Assembly: GCA_036003045.1 (NCBI GenBank) | Contig: DASYSS010000020.1 | Location: 1-64,000, forward strand | Source: Gemmatimonadaceae bacterium | GTDB lineage: Bacteria > Gemmatimonadota > Gemmatimonadetes > Gemmatimonadales > Gemmatimonadaceae | Length of the DNA: 64,000 bases | Direction of reading: 5' to 3' | Shown here: positions 37,260 to 45,618 of the stretch, one piece after another | Position numbering within the stretch: position 1 is the stretch's first letter | Layout of the letters: each line of letters starts with the position of its first letter | Made by a program: the position numbers and the translations under genes | The notes under the pieces: generated by a model | Seen by the model: the letters and a program-made list of their open reading frames with translations, nothing else | Told to the model about the DNA's origin: nothing | Database searches by the model: none

Positions 37260-38180
37260 TTACCCCTCCGACGCCTCCGCGCTCCCCTCTCCCCCTGCTT
37301 CCGCGCCCGCTCCGCCCTCGCCCGGTCCCTTGAGTCGCGCCGCGATCGCCTCGGGCTTGGCGCGGCGGCGGCGTGGACGGCGACGACGACGGCGATCTTC
37401 TTCGCCGGCCGGCTCCGCGCCACGGTCCGAGCTGTACGTGTAGCTCTCGCCCTCTTCGACCTCTTCGCGGACCGGCGCCTCGCGGCGGGCCTCGATGACG
37501 GCGTCGGCGATCGCTTTCGTGATCAGCTCGACCGAACGAATCGCGTCGTCGTTGCCGGCGATCGGCACCGTGATGAGATCCGGATCGGCGTTCGTGTCGA
37601 CGATGGCGATCATCGGAATGCCGAGCTTGTTCGCCTCGTTCACGGCGATGCGCTCTTTCTTCGAGTCCACGACGAAGAGAATGCCCGGCAGCCGCGTCAT
37701 GTTGCGAATGCCGTAGAGATACTTCGAGAGCTTCTCGCGCTCACGCCGAAGCATGAGCTGTTCCTTCTTCGTGTAGTTCTCGAACTCGCCGCCTTCCTCG
37801 CCGCCCGTCTCCAGCTCCTTCATGCGGCGCACCTGCTTCTTCACCGTCTGGAAGTTGGTGAGCAGGCCGCCGAGCCAGCGCTCGGTGATGTAGAGCGCGC
37901 CGGCGCGTTCGGCTTCCGTCTTCACGAGGCTCGCCAGCTGCGGCTTCGTGCACACGAAGAGCACGTGCTCTCCGCGCAGCACGACATCGCGCGCCAGCTT
38001 CTGAGCCAGATCGATCTGCCGAAGGGTCTTCTGCAGGTCGATGATGTGGATGCCGTTGCGCTCGGCGAAGATGAACCGGCGCATCTTCGGATTCCACCGA
38101 CGGGTCTGGTGGCCGAAGTGCACGCCGGCGGCAAGAAGCGCCTCGAGCGTGGGTGAATGCGAGTTTTGCTGATCTGCCAT
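37260..38180 (-). CDS. rpsB: 30S ribosomal protein S2 with acidic/basic C-terminal extension
   Basis: S2 core: LEALLAAGVHFGHQTRRWNP, KMRRFIFAERNGIHIIDLQK, TERWLGGLLTNFQTVKKQ and FVVDSKKERIAVNEANKLGI. From the ATG at 38180 it has 306 residues. About 70 C-terminal residues beyond the usual end contain a Glu-rich stretch, a block of Arg ([19 protein letters not shown]) and a Gly/Ala/Glu tail. Such tails occur in some phyla; the role is unknown. An octamer repeat island lies upstream. Confidence 0.96.
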   Translation of the reverse strand: MADQQNSHSPTLEALLAAGVHFGHQTRRWNPKMRRFIFAERNGIHIIDLQKTLRQIDLAQKLARDVVLRGEHVLFVCTKPQLASLVKTEAERAGALYITERWLGGLLTNFQTVKKQVRRMKELETGGEEGGEFENYTKKEQLMLRREREKLSKYLYGIRNMTRLPGILFVVDSKKERIAVNEANKLGIPMIAIVDTNADPDLITVPIAGNDDAIRSVELITKAIADAVIEARREAPVREEVEEGESYTYSSDRGAEPAGEEDRRRRRRPRRRRAKPEAIAARLKGPGEGGAGAEAGGEGSAEASEG

Positions 38181-38283
38181 GCGAAACGAACCTCGTTTGG
38201 TTTTTTGTCGTCGGGTGTCTTCACCGCTCGGCCGACCGGAGAAATCCGGCACCCGGCCACTGCTCGAACACCCTGTGAAATCC

Positions 38284-38392
38284 GGTGGACCGGGGGACCG
38301 GTAGACCGGCGGACCGCAACTGCAACCTCGGACCTGCGTCCTCGATGCTGCGTCGTGACCGGTCCACCTGTCCACCGGTCCACCCGTCCGCC
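38284..38392. repeat. Inverted GGTGGACC octamer island
   Basis: Four 8-bp units (GGTGGACC, GGGGGACC, GGTAGACC, GGCGGACC) at 38284-38315, a 45-base centre, then four inverted units (GGTCCACC, TGTCCACC, GGTCCACC, CGTCCGCC) at 38361-38392. The array ends exactly at the rpsI stop codon. The rest of the rpsI-rpsB gap (38181-38283) shows no gene. Confidence 0.85.
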
Positions 38393-38787
38393 TACCGTTT
38401 CGAGAACTGGAACCGCTTACGGGCCTTCGGACGGCCCGGTTTCTTGCGCTCGACCGAGCGTGCGTCGCGCGTGAGCAGACCGAGGTCGCGCAGCTTGCGC
38501 CGATGCGCCTCGTCGATCTTCACCAGCGCACGAGCCACCGCGAGACGGAGCGCGCCGGCCTGACCGGTCTGCCCGCCGCCGTCCACGTTCGCCCGGACGT
38601 CGAAGCGGCCGAGCGTGTCGGTCGCGACGAACGCCTGCTGGATCGCGCTCACGAGCGCGGCCCGCGGGAAGTAGTCGCCGAGCGTCCGGCCGTTCACATC
38701 CCACTTGCCCGAGCCGGGCTTCACGAACACACGACAGACGGCTTCCTTGCGGCGGCCGATCGCGTGAATGGATTGCATGTCGGCCAT
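38392..38787 (-). CDS. rpsI: 30S ribosomal protein S9
   Basis: 131 residues: AIGRRKEAVCRVFVKPGSGK, DVRANVDGGGQTGQAGALRL, ARALVKIDEAHRRKLRDLGL and the C-terminal KRFQFSKR tail that reaches the ribosomal P site. It lies two bases downstream of rplM; the rplM-rpsI pair is conserved in most bacteria. Confidence 0.98.
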   Translation of the reverse strand: MADMQSIHAIGRRKEAVCRVFVKPGSGKWDVNGRTLGDYFPRAALVSAIQQAFVATDTLGRFDVRANVDGGGQTGQAGALRLAVARALVKIDEAHRRKLRDLGLLTRDARSVERKKPGRPKARKRFQFSKR

Positions 38788-38789
38788 TG

Positions 38790-39236
38790 CTACTTCTCGC
38801 TCTTTTTGAAGGTCAACGGCGTCGGCTGCTGCGCGGCATGCGGATGGTCGGCACCCGCGAACACGCGCAGTTTGCGCCGCAGCACCTGACGGCCGAGCGC
38901 CGTCTTCGGCAGCATACCGTGGACCGCTTTCTCGATCACGCGCTCGGGATGCTTGGCGAGCATCGTGCCGAACGGCGTGAATCGCTCGTGCCCCATGTAG
39001 CCCGTGTGACGAAAGTATTGCTTCTGCTCACTCTTCTTGCCGGTCACCTTCACCTTCGACGCGTTGATCACGATGACGTTGTCACCGGTATCCATGTGCG
39101 GGGTGAAGATCGGTTTGTGCTTGCCGCGGATGACACGCGCGACCTCGGCGGCGAGGCGCCCGAGCACCATGCCGTCCGCATCGACGATGAACCACCGCTG
39201 CTCGATGTCGCGCGGCGTGGCGGAAAACGTTTTCAT
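38790..39236 (-). CDS. rplM: 50S ribosomal protein L13
   Basis: 148 residues from the ATG at 39236: WFIVDADGMVLGRLAAEVAR, IFTPHMDTGDNVIVINASKV, YFRHTGYMGHERFTPFGTML and AVHGMLPKTALGRQVLRRKL are typical L13. Upstream starts in the same frame would fall within repeat and promoter sequence and are rejected. First gene of the rplM-rpsI operon. Confidence 0.98.
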   Translation of the reverse strand: MKTFSATPRDIEQRWFIVDADGMVLGRLAAEVARVIRGKHKPIFTPHMDTGDNVIVINASKVKVTGKKSEQKQYFRHTGYMGHERFTPFGTMLAKHPERVIEKAVHGMLPKTALGRQVLRRKLRVFAGADHPHAAQQPTPLTFKKSEK

Positions 39237-39332
39237 TGATCCGACGAACTGATGTGGGTCCAGCGCCTCACCGGTGCGTAGTGCAACCCGGGTCTCGGCA
39301 AGGCCGGCTAAGGCCTTTTTTGACAGACCTTT

Positions 39333-39361
39333 AAGGTAGATAGGCGCAGAGAGAGTGTCAA
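39333..39361 (-). promoter_or_regulatory. Putative promoter of rplM-rpsI
   Basis: Minus strand: consensus -35 TTGACA (39361-39356), 17-bp spacer, -10-like TACCTT (39338-39333). The leader of about 90 nt contains the hairpin AAGGCC/GGCCTT near 39300-39317, which might take part in L13 autoregulation; that last point is inference. Confidence 0.5.
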
Positions 39362-39373
39362 TCTGAAAACTGC

Positions 39374-39514
39374 GGTCACCGGTCACTGGTCTCCGGTCAC
39401 CGGTCACCGGGAACTGATTAGAGGCTCGATGGCAGGCAGCGAGCGCGACGGCCCGGCGCGAACCGCCGGGCCGTCGTTGCCCCTTTGCGTTTCGGTGACC
39501 GGTGACCGGCCACC
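39374..39514. repeat. Inverted GGTCACC heptamer island B with 12-bp central hairpin
   Basis: Five 7-bp units (GGTCACC, GGTCACT, GGTCTCC, GGTCACC, GGTCACC) at 39374-39408. In the centre lies a perfect 12-bp stem GACGGCCCGGCG/CGCCGGGCCGTC at 39447-39475 with a 5-base loop. Inverted units follow (GGTGACC, GGTGACC, GGCCACC) at 39494-39514. It lies between the porin stop and the rplM promoter. The central hairpin has no T-run and may still slow transcription leaving the porin gene. Confidence 0.85.
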
Positions 39515-39526
39515 TGATACCGTGCC

Positions 39527-40864
39527 CTAGAAATTCACCACGAAATGCAGGAAGAAGATCGACGACGTCGGGGTCGGGCGAACGTTCGTCCCGATCGCCA
39601 GCGGAAAATCGGTCGGCGTCTGGTTCTGATAGTCCGCCGTCAGCGTGATTTTCTGGTTCACATCGTACGAGGCGCCGAGGACCCAGAAATTGTAGGCCGG
39701 CGTGTCCCCACCATAGTTGGCCGCACCGGGGACGCTCGAGCTCGGATCGGTCTGCGGCGTGAAGTGGTCGAACCGCGCGACCAGGCTGAACGGCGAGTGC
39801 TGCGACGGATTGAAAACCTCGACCGGACGAATGAAGAGGAAGCCGTCGAAGACCCGACCCGTCGAGTCGTGCACGACGCGCGGGCTCGCGACCGTGTTGC
39901 CGCCGTTATCGCTCTCGTCGCGGCGCTGGGCGAACTGTAGGCCGGCGGTCAGTCGGCAGCGCCCGCCATTTCGCATGTCGCAAATCGTGGAATCCTTCAT
40001 CGCCGCGAACACGCCGAAGCGATTGCGGGACATGCAGTCCGTGATGGCGCCGTTGGTGCCCGGTCCGACCTGTCCCGCGCCGCCGGACTGGAACGCACTG
40101 CCGTTGCACCCCAAGTATCCCCACGGCGTGATCGAGATGTTGCGAATGTAGCTGTTGAGGTTCTGATCGTGCCCGAACGGCGTGATCGACGCTCGAATGC
40201 CGAAATCTTTGAACCGGTTCGTTCCGACCGCCTGCGCCTGGCCGGCGGCTCCCGGGTTGTCGTACGAGGTGTAGCCGCTGCCGTTCGTGATCGTGCCATA
40301 GATCTCGCCCCAGCGGTTGCCAAGCGTGGCGACCCCGGCGAGACCCATGTCGGACGACGAGAAGAATCCGTTCTTCTCGATGGCCGTCTGCTGCAGATAC
40401 CGCGGCCAAAACTGCTCCTCGTAGTCGATCATCACCGTGTGCAACAAGCCGAGTCGACCGACCAAACTCGAGCCCGTCCCGAATTCGTTCCTCAGACCCG
40501 TGTACTGCAGGTACGCGTACTTCGCCCGAATGACCCAGCCCTGGTAGTAGGTGTTCTGCGCGGGATTCGTGTTTTGGAATACATCAGTCGTGATACGAAT
40601 CGCGCCGTTCTCCCCGGCCGGCATACGGAACGTGAGGTAGGCGCGGCCGAGGTCGAACAGGTTCGGGCTCGAGCCACCCAGATTTGCCTTCGACGCCGAA
40701 TCCGTCTTGATCTGCCAGTTGCCGAAAATGACGCCGGAGAAATCGAATCCCGCGGTCGCGGGCGGAGCTGAAGGTGCGGTTGGCGTCTGCGCGCCCGCGA
40801 GGAAAGAGAGGAAGGCGGGCGCGGCGACGCCGCCGGCAAGGAATCGCAGGAAGGAGGGTTTCAT
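39527..40864 (-). CDS. Outer-membrane porin linked to phosphate uptake
   Basis: A signal peptide (SFLRFLAGGVAAPAFLSFLAGAQ) is followed by about 420 residues of alternating beta strands and a C-terminal FFLHFVVNF, the terminal aromatic signature of an outer-membrane barrel. Segments such as GRAYLTFRMPAGENGAIRIT resemble OprO/OprP-type and related porins. The position 37 bases downstream of pstS suggests a phosphate or anion channel. This substrate is inferred from context only; no known phosphate-binding loop was identified. Confidence 0.75.
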   Translation of the reverse strand: MKPSFLRFLAGGVAAPAFLSFLAGAQTPTAPSAPPATAGFDFSGVIFGNWQIKTDSASKANLGGSSPNLFDLGRAYLTFRMPAGENGAIRITTDVFQNTNPAQNTYYQGWVIRAKYAYLQYTGLRNEFGTGSSLVGRLGLLHTVMIDYEEQFWPRYLQQTAIEKNGFFSSSDMGLAGVATLGNRWGEIYGTITNGSGYTSYDNPGAAGQAQAVGTNRFKDFGIRASITPFGHDQNLNSYIRNISITPWGYLGCNGSAFQSGGAGQVGPGTNGAITDCMSRNRFGVFAAMKDSTICDMRNGGRCRLTAGLQFAQRRDESDNGGNTVASPRVVHDSTGRVFDGFLFIRPVEVFNPSQHSPFSLVARFDHFTPQTDPSSSVPGAANYGGDTPAYNFWVLGASYDVNQKITLTADYQNQTPTDFPLAIGTNVRPTPTSSIFFLHFVVNF

Positions 40865-40901
40865 TAGGAAAGTTTGTGGGGGAGTTGCGCCTGACTGCGA
40901 C

Positions 40902-41927
40902 CTACTTGACCGAAGCGATGCGCTTGTCGAGAATCGCGACGACGTTGGGCGGAAGCGGAGCGTAGTTCAGCGCCTCCACTTCTTTTTCACCGTCGTGCAG
41001 GGCCCACTTCAAGAAGTCGGTGAACTTCTTGGCCTTCGCTGCATCCGCCCACTTCTCGGGGACCAACAGGTACGTGAACGACGCGATCGGATAGGCATCC
41101 GGCGCCGGTGAGTTCACGATCGACACGCGGAAGTCCGTCGTCGGCGGCAGCTTTGCCGCGACGCCCGCGGCGGCAGCCGTGACCGACGCGATCGATGGCT
41201 CGACGAAATTGCCGGCCGCGTTCTTGAGCGCCGCGAAGGGAACTTTGTTCTCTTTGGCGTACGCGAGCTCGACGTAGCCAATCGATCCGGGGAGCTGCCG
41301 AACCTGACCCATGACGCCGGCGTTCTGAGCCCCCCCGAGCCCGACCGCCCACTTCACGTCTTTACCCTTGCCCGGTCCCGATGCCCACGCGGGGCTCACC
41401 GCCGTGAGGTAGTCGGTGAAGATGTACGTCGTGCCGCTCGCGTCCGTGCGATGCACCACGAGAATGTCCTTGTTCGGCAGCGCGACGCCCTTGTTCAGCG
41501 CGGCGATCTCGGGCGCATTCCATTTGGTGACCTTGCCGAGGAAGATGTCGGCGACCACCGGACCGGTCAGCATGAGCTGCTTCGTGACTTCCGGCAGGTT
41601 GTACGTGATGACGACCGCGCCAAGCACCGTCGGGATGTGAAGCGCGGGAGTCTTCAGCGCGGCGATTTCCGCATCGCTCATCGGAGCGTCGCTCGCGCCA
41701 AAGTCGACGGTTCCTTCCTGCAGTGCCTTGATTCCGCCGCCGGAACCGATGCCCTGATAGTTGATCGCGACACCCTTCGCGGTCTTGTACTCGTTGAACC
41801 ACTTGTTGTAGATCGGCTGCGGGAACGTGGCACCAGCACCGTTCAGATCCTGCGCACTGCACGCTGGCGTGGCGGCCATCATCACGGCGGCCGCGGCGCC
41901 GATGAGTTTGCCAAGTCGTTCGATCAC
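40902..41927 (-). CDS. pstS: Periplasmic phosphate-binding protein PstS
   Basis: High-affinity phosphate-binding subunit of the Pst ABC importer. Signal peptide (LIGAAAAVMMAATPACSAQ), then NGAGATFPQPIYNKWFNEY, the phosphate-binding YQGIGSGGGIKALQEGTVDF with GASDAP, and VVHRTDASGTTYIFTDYL. The Cys near the cleavage site does not sit in a good lipobox, so I favour a soluble periplasmic protein. Length 341. It diverges from pstC; its usual partners lie on the opposite strand. Confidence 0.96.
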   Translation of the reverse strand: MIERLGKLIGAAAAVMMAATPACSAQDLNGAGATFPQPIYNKWFNEYKTAKGVAINYQGIGSGGGIKALQEGTVDFGASDAPMSDAEIAALKTPALHIPTVLGAVVITYNLPEVTKQLMLTGPVVADIFLGKVTKWNAPEIAALNKGVALPNKDILVVHRTDASGTTYIFTDYLTAVSPAWASGPGKGKDVKWAVGLGGAQNAGVMGQVRQLPGSIGYVELAYAKENKVPFAALKNAAGNFVEPSIASVTAAAAGVAAKLPPTTDFRVSIVNSPAPDAYPIASFTYLLVPEKWADAAKAKKFTDFLKWALHDGEKEVEALNYAPLPPNVVAILDKRIASVK

Positions 41928-42049
41928 GTCTGCTCCTGGAGAGGGGTGGCAGACGAAGAAGGAACTCAGAGTCCGTAAAGAGCGGCCCCGCTTGGCGTAA
42001 CACTTCCGTCACCCGACCATGGCCGTCCCGTCGCTGGATTTTCCGCGGT

Positions 42050-42067
42050 CCGTTACGCGGCCGTTAC
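42050..42067 (+). promoter_or_regulatory. Pho-box-like direct repeat upstream of pstC
   Basis: CCGTTAC occurs at 42050-42056 and again at 42061-42067, an exact 11-bp period, which is the spacing of PhoB boxes (7-bp repeat plus 4-bp spacer). On the minus strand, facing pstS, two TTAC elements lie 22 bp apart between about 41975 and 42001. The likely regulator is a PhoB/PhoP-type response regulator, which is not encoded in the window. Confidence 0.45.
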
Positions 42068-42097
42068 AGAACGTCCGCCCGACGGTTTCAGTCGCGC

Positions 42098-43114
42098 GTG
42101 AGGTTCATCCCGGTGACCACCATCGCATCTCGACCGAGCGACCCCGCCGTGGGGGAAGGGCCGTCGTCAGCCGACAGCCGTGCCATGGACAGCACCCCCG
42201 TGGGCGACCGCCTCTACCAGGGCGTGACGACGGCGTTCGCCCTCATCATCCCGGCGCTGCTCCTGTTCATCGCCTGGGAAGTGCTGCGCGGCGCGTGGCC
42301 GGCGCTGCGGCATTTTGGCTTCAGCTTCTATACGACGAGCGAATGGGACGACGTCAATGGGAGGTTCGGCGCCGCCCCGGCCGTGTTCGGCACCGTCGTC
42401 TCTTCGATTCTCGCCCTCATCATCGCGACTCCGCTCGCCGTCGGGGTCGCGATTTTTCTCTCGGAGTTCGCCCCGCGATGGCTGAGGCAGCCGATCGCGT
42501 TTCTCGTTGACCTGCTCGCCGCGATCCCGAGCGTCGTCTACGGATTGTGGGGCATCATCGTCCTCGTGCCATTTCTGCGCGAGTCGGTGATGTCGTTCAT
42601 CCGCGACACGCTGCACCTCGGTGGATTGCCGCTCTTCTCCGGACCAGCGTACGGACCGAGCATGCTCGCCGCGGGCTGCATCCTCGCGATCATGATCCTG
42701 CCGTACATCTCCGCCGTGACGCGCGAAGTGCTGATGGCGGTGCCGCGGTCTCAGCGCGAAGCCGCGCTCGCGCTCGGCGCCACGCGGTGGGAAATGATTT
42801 GGGACGCCGTCCTTCCCTACGCGCGATCGGGCATCATCGGCGGCGTGATTCTCGGCCTCGGCCGCGCCCTCGGTGAGACGATGGCCGTGACCATGGTCAT
42901 CGGCAATCGCCACGAGATCTCGGCCTCGCTCTTCGCACCCGGCTACACGATGGCATCGGTGATCGCGAACGAGTTCAGCGAGGCGACGAACGAGATCCAC
43001 GTTTCGGCCCTGATGGCGGTGGGATTCGGGCTGCTCGTCGTCACGATCATCGTGAACGCGATCGCGCGGTGGCTCGTGTGGCGCACCGCGCGCGGACCGG
43101 CGGGCGCACCATGA
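42098..43114 (+). CDS. pstC: Phosphate ABC transporter permease PstC
   Basis: Six membrane segments, beginning TTAFALIIPALLLFIAWEVL and including LALIIATPLAVGVAIFLSE, FLVDLLAAIPSVVYGLWG and ILPYISAVTREVLMAVP. The EAA loop, SQREAALALGATRWEMIWDA, contacts PstB. The start is uncertain: GTG at 42098 gives 338 residues; GTG at 42113 or ATG at 42185 would trim a polar N-terminal tail. The stop overlaps the pstA start (ATGA). Confidence 0.93.
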   Translation: MRFIPVTTIASRPSDPAVGEGPSSADSRAMDSTPVGDRLYQGVTTAFALIIPALLLFIAWEVLRGAWPALRHFGFSFYTTSEWDDVNGRFGAAPAVFGTVVSSILALIIATPLAVGVAIFLSEFAPRWLRQPIAFLVDLLAAIPSVVYGLWGIIVLVPFLRESVMSFIRDTLHLGGLPLFSGPAYGPSMLAAGCILAIMILPYISAVTREVLMAVPRSQREAALALGATRWEMIWDAVLPYARSGIIGGVILGLGRALGETMAVTMVIGNRHEISASLFAPGYTMASVIANEFSEATNEIHVSALMAVGFGLLVVTIIVNAIARWLVWRTARGPAGAP

Positions 43115-44031
43115 CGGCGGCGACCGCTCGTCCTCGCGCGGAGGCGGTGAGCTCGCACCGCGAATTGCTCGCCAAACGCGCGCGCCAGACGAGGGGACGA
43201 CGGCGCGTGGTCAACTACGTCATGGTGAGCGCCAGCTATTTGTCGGCGGCCGTCGTAGCGCTGCCGCTCATTCTGATTCTCGTCTACCTCATCAAGCAGG
43301 GCGCGTCGTCGGTCGGGTGGTCGTTCTTCACCCAGCCTCCCGTGCCCGCGGGTGAACCTGGCGGCGGCATGGCGAACGCGATGGTCGGCACGCTGATCCT
43401 TGTCGCCATCGCCAGTCTGGTCGGACTGCCGATCGGAATCGGCGCAGGGTTGTTCCTCGCGGAGCAGCGCGGGACGCGAACCGCCAACGCCGTACGCTTT
43501 CTCTCCGACGTGCTCAACGGATTGCCGTCGATCGTGATCGGCATCTTCGCGTGGCAGGTACTCGTGCGGCCGCTGCACCACTACTCGGCGCTCGCCGGCG
43601 GATTGGCGCTCGGCGCGATGATGATCCCGCTCGTGACGCGCGCGACGGAAGAGATGATTCGCGTCGTGCCGACGTCGCTACGCGAAGCGGCGCTGGCGCT
43701 CGGCTACACCAAATGGCGGACGTCGCTGAGCGTCGTCCTGCGGACCGCATTGCCGGGGATCGTGACGGGGGCGCTCGTCGCCGTCGCGCGCGTCGCCGGC
43801 GAAACGGCGCCGCTCATCTTCACCGCGTTCGGCAACCAGTTCTGGTCGTTCTCGCCGTTCAAGCCGATCGCCGCCTTACCGATGTCCATCTATTCCTATG
43901 CGATTTCTCCCTACGACGACTGGCACAGACAAGCCTGGGCCGGAGCGCTCGTCCTCCTCGCGCTCGTCTTCATCATCAGTCTCGCGGCGCGGTTCGCCAC
44001 GCGTGCCCGCTACGGCCTCGGCGGCGATTGA
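43111..44031 (+). CDS. pstA: Phosphate ABC transporter permease PstA
   Basis: Six membrane segments (YLSAAVVALPLILILVYLI, TLILVAIASLVGLPIGIGAG, FLSDVLNGLPSIVIGIFAWQ, LALGAMMIPLVTRATEEM). EAA loop SLREAALALGYTKWRTSLSV; RVAGETAPLIFTAFG is typical of PstA. I chose the ATG at 43111, which overlaps the pstC stop by four bases, for 306 residues. Confidence 0.95.
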   Translation: MTAATARPRAEAVSSHRELLAKRARQTRGRRRVVNYVMVSASYLSAAVVALPLILILVYLIKQGASSVGWSFFTQPPVPAGEPGGGMANAMVGTLILVAIASLVGLPIGIGAGLFLAEQRGTRTANAVRFLSDVLNGLPSIVIGIFAWQVLVRPLHHYSALAGGLALGAMMIPLVTRATEEMIRVVPTSLREAALALGYTKWRTSLSVVLRTALPGIVTGALVAVARVAGETAPLIFTAFGNQFWSFSPFKPIAALPMSIYSYAISPYDDWHRQAWAGALVLLALVFIISLAARFATRARYGLGGD

Positions 44032-44062
44032 GGCGCCGCGGGCAGAGGCCCCGCCGCCCTGC

Positions 44063-44818
44063 GTGTCGATCGAGTCGCTGGACGCCTACTTCGGCGCCGT
44101 GCGCGTCGTGCGCGACGTCTCCTTCGTCGTGCAGCCGAAGCAGGTCGTGGCCATCATCGGCCCGTCGGGATGCGGCAAGTCGACGCTGCTCCGCTGCATC
44201 AACCGGATGCACGAGACGGTTCCGACCGCCCGCGTCGAGGGCGAGATCCGTTTCGAGGGCCGCGACATCTATGGTCGCGGAGTGTCTCCCGCAGCCGTCC
44301 GCAGGCACATCGGCATGGTGTTCCAGCGGCCGACGCCCTTCCCGACCATGTCGATCCGAGACAACGTCGCGGCCGGACTCGCCGTGCTGCCGCGCGGCGA
44401 GCGTCCGTCGCGGCGTGAGACCGACGACATCGTCGAGCGCGCGCTGCGCCGTGCCGCGCTCTGGGAAGAAGCGAAAGACCGGCTGTCGGCGAGCGCCGTC
44501 GCGCTCTCGGGCGGTCAGCAGCAGCGTCTTTGCATCGCGCGCGCGCTCGCGACGTCGCCGACGGTGATCCTGCTCGACGAGCCGACCGCGTCGCTCGACC
44601 CGATCAGCACCCAACGCGTCGAGGAGCTCGTCTACGAGCTCCGCGCCGAGGTGACGATCATCATCGTGACGCACAACATGCAGCAGGCGGCGCGCATCTC
44701 GGACAAGACGGCGTTCATGCTGAACGGAGAGCTGATCGAATTCACGGCGACGAACACGATGTTCACCGCGCCGAGCGATCCGCGCTCCGAAGCGTACGTC
44801 ACCGGACGGTTTGGGTGA
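44063..44818 (+). CDS. pstB: Phosphate ABC transporter ATPase PstB, copy 1
   Basis: ATP-binding subunit. Walker [20 protein letters not shown]-loop [19 protein letters not shown], signature [15 protein letters not shown], Walker [16 protein letters not shown] and the His switch [17 protein letters not shown] chose the GTG at 44063 (251 residues), where homology begins; the frame is open to an ATG at 43898 that lies within pstA. Its stop overlaps the start of a second pstB (GTGA). Confidence 0.93.
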   Translation: MSIESLDAYFGAVRVVRDVSFVVQPKQVVAIIGPSGCGKSTLLRCINRMHETVPTARVEGEIRFEGRDIYGRGVSPAAVRRHIGMVFQRPTPFPTMSIRDNVAAGLAVLPRGERPSRRETDDIVERALRRAALWEEAKDRLSASAVALSGGQQQRLCIARALATSPTVILLDEPTASLDPISTQRVEELVYELRAEVTIIIVTHNMQQAARISDKTAFMLNGELIEFTATNTMFTAPSDPRSEAYVTGRFG

Positions 44819-45618
44819 GCGCGATCACGCTCGAGCCCTCGAGGAACGCCGTGTCGGCCGCCGCGGGACGCGGCTCCGTCGAAGCGGACAATTTTTCGTT
44901 CTGGTACGGCGAGAAGCAGGCGCTGCACGGCATCACGCTCTCCATGCAGCCGCGCACCGTGACGGCGCTCGTCGGGCCGTCGGGGTGCGGCAAGTCGACG
45001 TTCCTGCGCTCGATCAACCGCATGAATGCGCTGCTGCCCGGGGTGCGACACGAGGGAAGCATTCGCGTCGACGGCACCGACGTCTTCGCCGACAAGGATC
45101 CCGTCTCGCTGCGGCGCCGCGTCGGTATGGTGTTCCAGCGGTGGAACCCGTTTCCGAAGTCCATCTACGACAACGTGGCCTATGGGCCGCGCATCGGCGG
45201 CGTGAACAAGCGCGAAGATCTCGACGCGATCGTCGAGTCGGCGCTGCGTCGCGCGGCGCTCTGGGAAGAAGTCAAGACGCGCCTTCGCGACAGCGCACTC
45301 GCGCTGTCCGGCGGCCAACAGCAGCGGCTTTGCATCGCGCGCGCGCTGGCCAACGAGCCCGACGTGCTGCTCCTCGACGAACCGGCGAGCGCGTTGGACC
45401 CGATCGCCACGCAGAGCGTCGAAGAGTTGGTGTATGAATTGCGGCGCGATCTGACGATCGTCATCGTCACGCATAATTTGCAACAGGCGGCGCGCGTCTC
45501 CGACGTGACCGCGTTCTTCTACCTTGGACAGCTCATCGAATCGGGCCCGACCGACCGGATGTTCACGAGCCCCCAGAACGAGCGCACCGAGGCGTACATC
45601 ACGGGGAGGTTCGGATGA
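44815..45618 (+). CDS. pstB: Phosphate ABC transporter ATPase PstB, copy 2
   Basis: Second complete PstB in tandem, with 267 residues from the GTG at 44815. Walker [20 protein letters not shown]-loop [18 protein letters not shown], signature [18 protein letters not shown], Walker [15 protein letters not shown] and [16 protein letters not shown]. The Q-loop [11 protein letters not shown] is the usual PstB form, whereas copy 1 reads [12 protein letters not shown]. Both copies keep all catalytic motifs. Whether they form heterodimers or act under different conditions cannot be judged from sequence. Confidence 0.93.
   Translation: MSAITLEPSRNAVSAAAGRGSVEADNFSFWYGEKQALHGITLSMQPRTVTALVGPSGCGKSTFLRSINRMNALLPGVRHEGSIRVDGTDVFADKDPVSLRRRVGMVFQRWNPFPKSIYDNVAYGPRIGGVNKREDLDAIVESALRRAALWEEVKTRLRDSALALSGGQQQRLCIARALANEPDVLLLDEPASALDPIATQSVEELVYELRRDLTIVIVTHNLQQAARVSDVTAFFYLGQLIESGPTDRMFTSPQNERTEAYITGRFG

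Noticed and set aside
39300-39317. Plus-strand terminator (AAGGCC stem followed by T-run)
   Set aside because: No plus-strand gene lies upstream; the sequence more likely belongs to the rplM leader on the minus strand.
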